A DNA stretch of 64,000 nt, taken from positions 567,588,880 to 567,652,879 of the forward strand of contig NC_053037.3 in the NCBI RefSeq assembly GCF_002575655.3. The letters run 5' to 3'. Source of the DNA: Aegilops tauschii subsp. strangulata (taxonomy: Eukaryota; Streptophyta; Magnoliopsida; Poales; Poaceae). Positions 45,941 through 54,819 of this stretch are shown here, in pieces (within the stretch, counting starts at the first letter, position 1; each line of letters opens with the position of its first letter). Below the pieces are notes generated by a model. The model was given only the letters and a program-made list of their open reading frames with translations, had not been told where the DNA came from and searched no databases. A program made the position numbers and the translations under genes.

Positions 45941-46284
45941 CCAGAACAGCAACACTTAGGGATCCTTCTCTTTGCATAGAAATGAGGAAAACAGAGGATG
46001 CTCCAAGGTGCAAAGGGAAAGGAGGTGCAGAGGAAGAAAACGTGTACGTGATGATTCCACCTGAACCTTTCCGAAGCGGACCCCCTGTTAATAGTACGGC
46101 TTTCCTATGACTCAAATCCACCGAAAAGAAACTTAGAAAAATGCCGTCTTCAATAGTCTTCGAGGGGCACCAAACCGTCTTGTGCCTAGCGATGAAACGT
46201 CTGAGAAACTCAAGGCACACGATTAGTCCGCAAAGGTATTGTCATCAATCACCAAAACACCTTAGGGATAAATATGCCCTTACA

Positions 46285-46615
46285 CACGCGCAGACAACGA
46301 CTGAAAGTGGAAACCACGAACGACTTGATATGGACTCAGCAACGAGAGGTGGCCCACTGCTGCCGCTCCGTGGCGGTGAGGGAGGTTAGAATAGGTTGAA
46401 GGCATAACTGGAGTTTTGTCATTCGGTACAGGACAACATTAAAATGCTACTCACCCCCCCCCTTGCTCTCACTACTTAGAAGCACATGGGTGAAACAAAC
46501 CCTAGTCGAACCACCTCTCACTCTTCCTCCTCTTCTCACTCCAATAGCTACACCCCAACAAGGCCATCTTTCGTGCCCTCATCGTGCCCATTTGGAGGAG
46601 GTGCTTGGGGAGGGG
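46285..46615. other. Locus flank after the nested stack
   Basis: Starts with the target duplication CACGC and continues the sequence interrupted at 22272. C-rich and CT-rich stretches, no gene recognised. Confidence 0.5.
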
Positions 46616-46650
46616 GGCTTAATAGAAATGACAGGCTATTCATATCAACA

Positions 46651-46756
46651 AGGTGCACCTTCTTTTCAGGAGCCCATCCAAAAGGAACCTAAAAGTTAAC
46701 CGTGCTTGACTAGGAGAAATTTAAGGATGGGTGACTGACTCGAAAGTTGTTCCCAG
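46651..46756 (+). repeat. 5S rRNA-derived domain, Cassandra LTR 1
   Basis: AGCCCATCC, AAGTTAACCGTGCTTG and AAGGATGGGTGAC match the 3' two thirds of plant 5S rRNA with substitutions, including the internal A-box and C-box promoter regions for RNA polymerase III. It is part of the LTR and not a ribosomal gene. Confidence 0.85.
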
Positions 46757-46870
46757 ATGCGCATGAGTGAGGACAAAATGCGCAGAAAAGAGTAGTGTTG
46801 GTATGTGGAGCCAGTCTAGATCCCAGGCACAATGACCAGGAACCGATGGGTTTGGTTGGGGTGTTATAAT

Positions 46871-46883
46871 TGGTATCAGAGCC
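46871..46883 (+). promoter_or_regulatory. Primer binding site of Cassandra
   Basis: TGGTATCAGAGCC, an exact initiator-tRNA-Met complement, two bases after LTR 1. Confidence 0.88.
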
Positions 46884-47075
46884 GGCCTCATGGTTACACG
46901 GATGCGTGCTCGCCAGTGATGCTTACATGGGGCACATGTGGATGTTGGCATTGGCGCGCACAGACGTGTGCCAAGAGGGAGTGTTTCTGCTGGGCCGACA
47001 AGGACTTTGGTTCCTTTGAGTGGGGTTGTATGTGATATCCCAACTTAAGAAAAATGATAGACTACTAATATCAAC

Positions 47076-47170
47076 AAGATGCACCTTCTTTTCGGGTAGC
47101 CCATCCGAAAGAAACCTCAAAACTAAGCGTGCTTGGCTTGAAGAAATATAAGGATGGGTGACCAACTAGT
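47076..47170 (+). repeat. 5S rRNA-derived domain, Cassandra LTR 2
   Basis: AACTAAGCGTGCTTGG and AAGGATGGGTGACC are closer to true 5S rRNA than the LTR 1 copy, so the promoter boxes are better kept here. Confidence 0.85.
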
Positions 47171-47214
47171 GCACATGAGTGAAGTTAAAGTGCTCAAGAA
47201 AGGCTAGTGTTGAT

Positions 47215-48961
47215 TGTTGGAAATATGCCCTAGAGGCAATAATAAAATGGTTATTATTGTATTTCCTTGTTCATGATAATTGTCTATTGTTCATGCTATA
47301 ATTGTATTAACTGGAAACCGTAATACATGTGTGAATACATAGACCACAACATGTCCCTAGTAAGCCTCTAGTTGACTAGCTCGTTGATCAATAGATGGTT
47401 ATGGTTTCCTGACCATGGACATTGGATGTCATTGATAACGGGATCACATCATTAGGAGAATGATGTGATGGACAAGACCCAATCCTAAGCATAGCACAAG
47501 ATCGTGTAGTTCGTTTGCTAAGAGCTTTTCTAATGTCAAGTATCATTTCCTTAGACCATGAGACTGTGCAATTCCCGGATACCGTAGGAATGCTTTGGGT
47601 GTACCAAACGTCACAACATAACTGGGTGGCTATAAAGGTGCACTACAGGTATCTCCGGAAGTGTCTGTTGGGTTGGCACGAATCGAGACTGGGATTTGTC
47701 ACTCCGTATGATGGAGAGGTATCTCTGGGCCCACTCGGTAATGCATCATCATAATGAGCTCAATGTGACTAAGGAGTTAGCCACGGGATCATGCGTTACG
47801 GAACGAGTAAAGAGACATGCCGGTAACGAGATTGAACGAGGTATTGGGATACCGACGATCGAATCTCGGGCAACTAACATATCGATAGACAAAGGGAATT
47901 GTATACGGGATTGATTGAATCCCCGACATCGTGGTTCATCCCATGAGATCATCGTGGAACATGTGGGAGCCAATATGGGTATCCAGATCCCGCTATTGGT
48001 TATTGGCCGGAGAGGTGTCTCGGTCATGTCTGCATGGTTCCCGAACCCGTAGGGTCTACACACTTAAGGTTCGGTGACGCTAGAGTTGTTATGGGAAATA
48101 GTATGTGGTTACCGAAGGTTGTTCGGAGTCCCGGATGAGATCCCGGACATGACGAGGAACTCCGGAGTGGTCCGGAGGTGAAGATTGATATATTGGACAA
48201 AGGGTATTAGAGTCCGGAATTGTTCTGGGAGTACCGGGTGACGACCAGCGTGACCGAAAGGTGTTTCGGAGGACCCGGCAAGTGTTGGGGGCCTTATGGG
48301 CCAAGGGGAGGGGGCACACCAGCCCACTAAGGGGCTGTGCGCCCCTCCCAACCCCTCTCACGTAACGTGGAGAGGTGGGGGCGCCTCCCCTAGGGCAGCC
48401 ACCCCTCCCGGCTTGGGGGGCAAGTTTCCCAGGGGTGGGGGCGCCCAAACCATCTAGGGTTTCCCCTGTGGCCGCTGCCCCTCCCCTAGGGAACCCTAGG
48501 GCACCTCCTCCACCCCCCTTCCCCCTATATATAGTGAGGGAGAGAGAGGGCAGCCGCACCCCTTGCCTGGCGCAGCCCCTCCCTCCTCCAACTCCTCCTC
48601 CTCCTCCGTAGTGCTTAGCGAAGCTCTGCCGGAGAACCACGAGCTCCATCGCCACCACGCCGTCGTGCTGCTGGAGTTCTCCCTCAACTTCTCCTCTCCC
48701 CTTGCTGGATCAAGAAGGAGGAGACGTCCCCGGGCTGTACGTGTGTTGAACGCGGAGGCGCCGTCCGTTCGGCGCTAGATCGGATCTTCCGCGATTTGAA
48801 TCGCCGCGAGTACGACTCCATCAACCGCATTCTTGTAACGCTTCCGCTTAGCGATCTTCAAGGGTATGAAGATGCACTCCCTCTCTCTCGTTGCTAGCAT
48901 CTCCTAGATTGATCTTGGTAACACGTAGAAATTTTTTGAATTATTGCTACGTTCCCCAACA
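47215..48961 (+). mobile_element. WIS-like solo LTR in Cassandra LTR 2
   Basis: A single 1747-base LTR starting TGTTGGAAATATGCCC and ending GTTCCCCAACA, flanked by the perfect target duplication TTGAT (47210-47214 and 48962-48966). No internal region or second LTR is present, the mark of LTR-LTR recombination. It is related to but distinct from the Angela LTRs of the window. TATA box TATATATAG at 48526-48534. Open frames at 48375-48780 are GC-rich LTR sequence. Confidence 0.93.
48526..48534 (+). promoter_or_regulatory. TATA box of the WIS-like solo LTR
   Basis: CCCCTATATATAGTGAGGG in the usual LTR place. A solo LTR keeps this promoter and could transcribe rightward. Confidence 0.55.
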
Positions 48962-49032
48962 TTGATATGTGGGGCCAGTCTAGATTCCAGACGCAACGGC
49001 AAAGAACCGGTGCGTTTGGTCGGGGCATTACA

Positions 49033-49490
49033 TGCATGTCATGTGAGCTTGGTGTTGTGATTGTGGACGGTATTTTGGGTCGGGATTGGGCGCCTGCACA
49101 TGTTCAAGCTTGACGATGCGACAATTGTCTGATAATGTTTCGCCATTATATGTCGAGGTTTCACAACCTCCATGGTGTGCATGTCCTAGTAGTGCACGCG
49201 GCAACAACCCAAATGTTTGAAGGGCTTCAATATCTAATTGATCAAAATGCACCGTTGATGACGACTTTGAAATTGGTGAGATAATTTATAGTTTTCTAAT
49301 AGAATGGATATGCTAGATTTTTTGAAAAGTAATAGTACATGCAAAAATAATCAAGAAATTTTATAAAAAAATATATAAATCACAAAATCTAAAAAAATTA
49401 AGTACTTAAACAATCAGAATACTTTTTGGAATTTGTTTCAAACATTTTAATTGCCGGTCCCAAATCCGGGTAAAGGAGAAGGGTTGTGAT
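49033..49490. other. Intergenic stretch, nothing recognised
   Basis: AT-rich sequence without element ends or coding frames. Confidence 0.5.
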
Positions 49491-49705
49491 AAGCTTGGTG
49501 AGCAACGTTAAAAACTCAGCCACTTTTATGGAGATGAAACCCAAAAGAAAAATATCACCAAAGAACTAGCCAAGGACATGTATGCGTGGAAGTTAGCCCT
49601 CCACATGCTAGAAACTGTGACTAGTTTTCAAGATCTTATGGTTTCAACTCTAGCCTACCCCAACTTGTTTGGGGCTAAAAGGTTTTGTTATTGTTTCAAA
49701 GTTTG
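49491..49705 (+). mobile_element. Non-LTR (RTE-like) 3' end fragment
   Basis: GAACTAGCCAAGGACATG...TGGAAGTTAGCCCTCCA, then CTCTAGCCTACCCCAACTTG and GGGGCTAAAAGGTTTTGTTATTGTT. This tail is widespread in plant non-LTR elements. The reverse transcriptase part is absent. 49706-50197 beyond it is AT-rich with no gene. Confidence 0.5.
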
Positions 49706-50197
49706 TAATGCAAGTCTCACAAGTATTCATAATATGACTGATCTTGAAACATGTATAATATAATTGAAATTTGAGTGAATTGTTGGTGGAATGTTTTTGA
49801 AATTGATTAAAATATGAATTCATTGAAATGTGTGTGAAAATAAATTATGAATTGTGTTTGAAAGTGTTTTTGAAACAATGGTTGTATTTTGGTGTATGAT
49901 GGGGTGGCAGGCCATATCTATATTGAGAAGGATTCAAATCTTGTGAGGACTAGAATCCTAGTTTCTCGTCCCTAATCGTTTGGCGAGCAGGGCTCAACTA
50001 TTGTCATGAGCAAAATTCTTGCATTTCATCGTTATTGTTTCTACTTAATTAAACACCATGGGCCATCACTCTTTTGTTCATTTTTCTAAACTACTCTCTT
50101 ATTTTTTTTACTTTATTATCAGACTCATCTAAAAAGTGTAATTAATTAAACACCATTGGTTGATTTCACATTGATAACGAAGATTAGACAGAAAATA

Positions 50198-50520
50198 CTC
50201 CCTCCTTTCCGGTTTATAGGGCTTATCTCAAAATTTTAGTTTTTCCATTTTATAAGGCTCAATTTGGTTGTTTCCCATCACATGTTCAGATTCCAAGGTG
50301 CATTAAATCATTGCATGTAAGTATTAAGAGAAAATTGACCAATGCATGTAATTTATGCATGCATGCATTGCAATTAATGCATTGGTAAACATACTTTTTT
50401 GAGGAAAACAAGAGCATTAATTGGGTGCTTTTGCAAACTACAAAAAGTATTCCACCACTCACCATCTACCTTGGTTGGTGAGATTTTTGAATTAAGCCTT
50501 ATAAACCGGAAAGGAGGGAG
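50198..50520. mobile_element. Stowaway-like MITE
   Basis: 323 bases with inverted termini CTCCCTCCTTTCCGGTTTATAGGG and CCTTATAAACCGGAAAGGAGGGAG, flanked by TA on both sides (50196-50197 and 50521-50522), the Tc1/mariner target duplication. The interior has ATGCATGCATGCAT. No coding capacity. Confidence 0.88.
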
Positions 50521-50639
50521 TAATAGTGTAATTAATATTTGCCCATTCAACACAAGTAGCCTGGCAAACCAAAAGTTCTGATTTTTGTAGATGAACTACA
50601 AATCAAAGGAGATCGAGTAGTCCTTCCGATGACCCGATT

Positions 50640-50790
50640 TGAATGGCCTCGGTATTTTCCTTTTTTTTAGCCCAATTTGTCTAGTTTTGGTGCTTGGATT
50701 TGATCGGCATTGTTGAACAATTAATAATATATGATTGTGTGCATGCGATCGATGCAAGGCCGGTGGTTATCCTCCTTTTAGAATAATTCA
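50640..50790 (+). mobile_element. LINE 3' end fragment (probable)
   Basis: Contains TTGTTGAACAATTAATAATATATGATTGTGTGCATGCGATCGATGCAAGGCCGGTGGTTATCCTCCTTTT, a tail type similar to 19670-19790. Confidence 0.4.
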
Positions 50791-50874
50791 TTTTGATAGC
50801 CAAAAAAATAAAATACATAGGCAATCGTTGGATATGTATTGAATAGAACTTAGCTCAGTACATTTGCTTGCTCA

Positions 50875-50896
50875 AAAAGAAAGAAAGAAAGAAAGA
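50875..50896. repeat. (AAAG)n microsatellite
   Basis: AAAGAAAGAAAGAAAGAAAG, about five units. Confidence 0.85.
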
Positions 50897-51778
50897 GGGC
50901 AGATGCAGTGCATCGGCCGCTTTAATTTACTGCTCTTGTGCTTAGGATCTGTAGTTTGACGGCATAACTTGTTGCACATATACGCTGGTTGTCTTGTAGA
51001 CAGCGTACATCGTGGTCAATCAGGTACTACGTAGTACGTACATATGCTAGCCCCAACGACTCCGTGCCAGGGCCCGGCCTCGGTTGTTCGATAACGTCTA
51101 CGCGACCGTGACGTGATAGGGAAAGAGAAGGAAAACTACGCATGTAGCTTATGATTTCGCTTGGAGACTTTTGTCAATAGGCTAGACCCAAATAGCCAAT
51201 TATAACAAGTGTTTGATCAGTGTCCATCTATTGATTAGGCTAGCGAATCAACCTAGCGATCGATGACTAATCCATCACTTAGTTAGCTACTAAGCTCGTC
51301 CTTTCAATTTCCTTTAAGAAAACTGCTACTAAGCAATTGCTACTTATACTTTTATTCCTACTAGGTACAGTAGCAGAGAATATTACCATTGCTATCGCTA
51401 TGCTTAGTCTTTGGACTTTGGTACATGTTTAATTTGTCGCTTGCTTTGTCAAGTTGTTCTCACGGTACCACCGAAAAATACTAGGCATATACTACGTGCA
51501 CATTGGATTAACTGATACTGCTAAGAGACCACTAATCTAAAACGGTTAATGCACCGTTCTTGACGCGGAGAACCGAGGGCGCGATCGTGTGCAACCATTT
51601 TGTACTTTTCCCCAAGTTTGTCTCCTTTCCTAGATGGAAGCTTTGTTGCCCTCGTTTCTGCACCAACTATGAATAAGCCAACGTGTAAGTTTTCGAGTTG
51701 TAAGCCGCCTCCAATGGGGCTTGGTGCCAATGACGTTAGCGCTCGAGGGGTCATTAACTTTTTGAAGGTGTTGTCGAA
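50897..51778. other. Intergenic stretch, no gene
   Basis: No coding frame above background. The last part (51600-51778) may belong to a decayed non-LTR element, because it runs into the duplicated segment that follows. Confidence 0.4.
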
Positions 51779-51926
51779 GAGCTGCTACTCCCTTATCCGG
51801 GGTCTCTTTTGGCCCTCGATCGTTAGCTTGCACTTGTGATGGTGTCTAGTTTGAGCTGCTACTCCCTTATCCGGGGTCTCTTTTGGCCCTCTATCGTTAG
51901 CTTGCACTTGTGATGGTGTCTAGTTT
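51779..51926 (+). repeat. 74-base tandem duplication
   Basis: GAGCTGCTACTCCCTTATCC...GGTGTCTAGTTT occurs twice head to tail (51779-51852 and 51853-51926) with a single difference (CTCGATCG and CTCTATCG). The near identity means a recent local event. Confidence 0.93.
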
Positions 51927-52265
51927 TGTTTAGGGGTTGCTTGTGTTCGTTGTTGGGGTTTTTGTACGGTTTCCCCATAATCAGCAAGTTTTGGCCTTAT
52001 TTGGTAAACTCTCTTCTTCTTAGCGAAATTGTAGGAGGACCCTGCTCTCTTATGAGGTTTCGTAAAAAAGGCTCCAGATAGTGTTGCCAAAAACAACACA
52101 TGCTACATGCAGCTACCAGCTGCCACGACAAAAGATACTATTGGTCCTTTGTCCCCAAGAATCTTACAACTCGTCTATCGTGCCGCCACGATTGGAGATC
52201 AACGGAGCTCCGTGGCAATGAAGGGGAAGGGAGGGGCAAGCGAGGGCACTTCACTGGGAGTAGTC

Positions 52266-52650
52266 TTTTTTTTTAAAACAAGGCAAAAGATTTGCCATTT
52301 TCATTAATTAAGAAGAAGATTAGACATAGTTCCGCCAAGCGGGAGAGTACAGATCACTCTCGCGGCATAATATTACATAAATACTTCGCACCCGCACGAG
52401 CCCAAATAGAGGCCTCATCTTTAATCTTGGCAGTGATAGCGGTAGTAGGGGCGGCAGTGTTGCGGAAAACCCTCGGGTTGCGTTCGTTCCAAATTTCCCA
52501 CGCAACAAGCATCATCAAAGTGCTACGAACCATGTGTGAGTGGCCCCTTTTGTGAGCAACCATGTCCCAACAAACTTTCACCGAGGGCATTGTTGCTGCG
52601 TTGCATCGCATGTTTACTCCGTTTTGTTGATGTGCATTGCATCGCAATTT
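52266..52650 (-). pseudogene. LINE 3' end, C-terminal coding fragment
   Basis: Minus strand. A frame at 52647-52354 contains WEIWNERNPRVFRN and KDEASIWARAGAKYL, typical of the C-terminal end of plant L1-type LINE ORF2, followed on the minus strand by non-coding sequence and an A-tract (plus-strand T-run at 52266). It is severely 5' truncated. Confidence 0.82.
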
Positions 52651-54290
52651 AGGCCTAAGAAGTAGTAGGAAATAGCTTCTTACAACATCTAATTTGAGGA
52701 GCCATCTTACATCCTCATTCCTGTCTGGTGTAGGAACTAAGCATGATTACATGAGGAAACAAAAGCAAATCACAATGCATACAGCACCAGTGCAAGAATT
52801 GGGCAGCCTAGATGATAGGTGTTGACGGTGAATTAAGAGTGTTTCTAGGCCACGAGATTCCACACGGCAAACAAAACAATATCTACAACTCATCTAGCTA
52901 CTACTAGAACCTACGTGCAATACTATACAGACACGACTAAGTTAATTAACATGATGGTCATCACATGCACATGGTAAATCATTGGTGGCTCGACCGGTTC
53001 ATTAATGCCTCCCCGAATCTTCGCCGCTTAATCATCGACCGGCGAGACCAGATGTCAACACACCAAATCCCAGTCACTGCACGTTATTACTAGCCAACAG
53101 CAGCAAGGAAAGGTGGGTCTAGCAGTCTAGCTAGCTACTCCATTGAGCTGCCTGCCAAATCCTATTACTAGTAGTACTCCCTCGCTTGGTTAATTAGATA
53201 CTACATCCCTCTCCTGATCCTGCCTACGAAATCACAATTGTTAGCTCAACATCATGCATGATCGAGCCTGTCTGTACTGGCAGGGTGAAAGAAAATGAAG
53301 TGCAGAAAATCCTTTGAGCTGTCATGATCATCAAGGTGATATTTGTGGCAGTCGTACCATGGTCGAGGTGGGTGGCCATAAAGTCAAAGCAGCTGCTTGC
53401 TTAAGCACGCGAGAGAGTGGAGACAACGTCGCCTACTGCTGCGCTGCGCTGTCAGGGAAAGCCGAGGCGTTGCCGTCCGTCGGTGCACATCGACGACGTG
53501 AACGGCGAACCGCCTGCCGGCTCCTCACGGGAAAGCGACCGGCCGTGAGTTGATTGGAGAAGAAGGCGGCGAAGAAGGAGGCCGGGAAGGCCATCCGCCT
53601 ATGCCTCGTGTCGCCGGTCACACGGCGGATGCGACGGCGGTGGCGGCCCAAGACGACGTCAAGTACGCCGGCGTCCGCCATGGAATGATCAGATATGATG
53701 GTCGATGATTATGACGATGTGACTGCCTCCTCTCTTTTTCCTTATCTGCACCCTTCTCCTCTGACGAGCAGACTCGCCGTGCCTTCTCATCATTCGCGAG
53801 CCGATAGCCGAGAGATTGTCCGCCCCGCGGCCTCCAGTGCCTCGCGGACAGATCATGCTGCCGAAGCAATCGACGTCTGTTAATTAGTCATCGTCTGAGA
53901 TGAACCTCATCTCATCTGCAGCTGCATGCTTCAGCGTGAACTTGCTTTCCGTGATTGCATCATTGAGATGCCATTAACTTCGACGCGAAACGGCAGCGGC
54001 CGATGTGGGCGCCGAGCGCAGCTGTCAGGACGCAGAGCCAAACCACAAGTAAGCATTTAATCTGCAGGTGACTAAGCTGCTCATCCTTCACGTCCCGATC
54101 TTCTGCTGTCTGGACAGCCGAGTCGTGTCACTCGCTCATTTAGAGAAGGAACTTTACAGACAGCAGGAGCGAGGGAGAGGAATCGAGATGAGGAAACATG
54201 GGGCCGGGTTGAAAACTGAAACGAGCTGAGGTCACGCAGAGTGCTTCTGTCTACTTGAATGACATGCTATTTGCTTGGTGTGTCCATGGT
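52651..54290. other. Low-copy-looking intergenic stretch
   Basis: No transposon ends are visible. Between 53400 and 53890 the base composition becomes GC- and CpG-rich, including the small minus-strand frame listed next. The rest shows no gene. Confidence 0.45.
53433..53681 (-). CDS. Possible small Arg-rich protein (82 aa), uncertain
   Basis: A GC-rich minus-strand frame from an ATG at 53681 to a stop at 53433. It begins MADAGVLDVVLG and has two Arg-rich stretches (RHRRRIRRV; RSRQAVRRSRRRC) around a hydrophobic piece (MAFPASFFAAFF). I do not recognise a family. Opposite and overlapping frames are also open, so this may be chance in GC-rich DNA. It is listed because the surroundings are free of repeats. 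Confidence 0.22.
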   Translation of the reverse strand: MADAGVLDVVLGRHRRRIRRVTGDTRHRRMAFPASFFAAFFSNQLTAGRFPVRSRQAVRRSRRRCAPTDGNASAFPDSAAQQ

Positions 54291-54299
54291 AGCTGCAAC

Positions 54300-54520
54300 T
54301 GCTCGATGAGGATAAATGCTACATTGGTCTTCTATGACATTGTTATTTGCCAAATGATCCTTTGGGTGTGTACCCTTTTGGCTCCACCCGTGGTGTGTGC
54401 GCTTGTGTTGGCTATGTACACCCTAGTTGGGTAGAGGTTAAGTGTGTGTTCAATGTGTTTGTATCTTCTCAATGCTTCATCATGAGTTAATAAAAACATC
54501 TTTTATCAGAAAAGGGTTGC
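54300..54520 (+). mobile_element. Possible non-LTR element tail
   Basis: TGTACACCCTAGTTGGGTAGAGG...TTCATCATGAGTTAATAAAAACATC resembles the tail of a LINE-like insertion. No coding part. Confidence 0.3.
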
Positions 54521-54787
54521 TTCTATCGGTCGCCCACCTCAACACGATGCCTGCTAGGACTTACTGGTTACCTGGCATATAAATCTCAAATTATTTTCAT
54601 CAACTGTAAAGCGTCGTCAATAAATCTTCTTAACAATAGAAGTATTTATATATTTTTGCGGGGGTATTTATATATTGTTAAACATAAAACATCCATGCAT
54701 CTTAAAATAAATGTTCACCTATTTGAGAAAAAATTCTTGTAATTTAAAAGGAAATGTTCATGTATTTATAAAAGCTGTGTTCACACG

Positions 54788-54817
54788 CGTGCGCGTGCGC
54801 ACACACACACACACACA
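54788..54817. repeat. (CG/CA)n microsatellite at the Helitron border
   Basis: CGTGCGCGTGCGCACACACACACACACACA, ending two bases before the Helitron. Confidence 0.85.
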
Positions 54818-54819
54818 AA

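Larger units (their letters stand above)
22273..46284 (-). mobile_element. Sirevirus (Maximus-like) copia retrotransposon, split by a nested element
   Basis: A complete minus-strand Ty1/copia element: LTRs at 44553-46284 (5') and 22273-24008 (3'), perfect target duplication CACGC (22268-22272 and 46285-46289), primer binding site next to the 5' LTR, and polypurine tract next to the 3' LTR. Order on the minus strand is gag, protease, integrase, reverse transcriptase, RNase H, then a long region with an extra ORF. About 1.7-kb LTRs opening AAAGGATCGATATAGTTGACTAGAGGGG, an extra ORF after pol, multiple polypurine tracts and palindromic repeats all fit the Sirevirus lineage. Without the Angela insertion it would be roughly 12.7 kb. 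The coding region is broken at several points listed below. Confidence 0.93.
44553..46284 (-). repeat. 5' LTR of the Sirevirus-like element
   Basis: Partner of 22273-24008. It includes a TATA box on the minus strand (45285-45291, ACTATATAAGGGG) and the palindrome cluster at 45335-45940. Confidence 0.95.
46616..49032 (+). mobile_element. Cassandra TRIM element, split by a solo LTR
   Basis: A terminal-repeat retrotransposon in miniature with no coding capacity. LTR 1 is 46616-46868 with its first bases missing or altered. The primer site is 46871-46883, and a short internal region runs to 47030. LTR 2 begins TGTGATATCCCAACTTAAG at 47031 and ends GGGGCATTACA at 49032, interrupted at 47215-48961. 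Both LTRs carry the 5S rRNA-derived domain that defines Cassandra. It depends on other elements for its enzymes. Confidence 0.9.

Noticed and set aside
46651..47170. 5S ribosomal RNA genes
   Set aside because: Only part of the 5S sequence is present, in both LTRs of a TRIM element with a primer binding site between them, so these are Cassandra domains.
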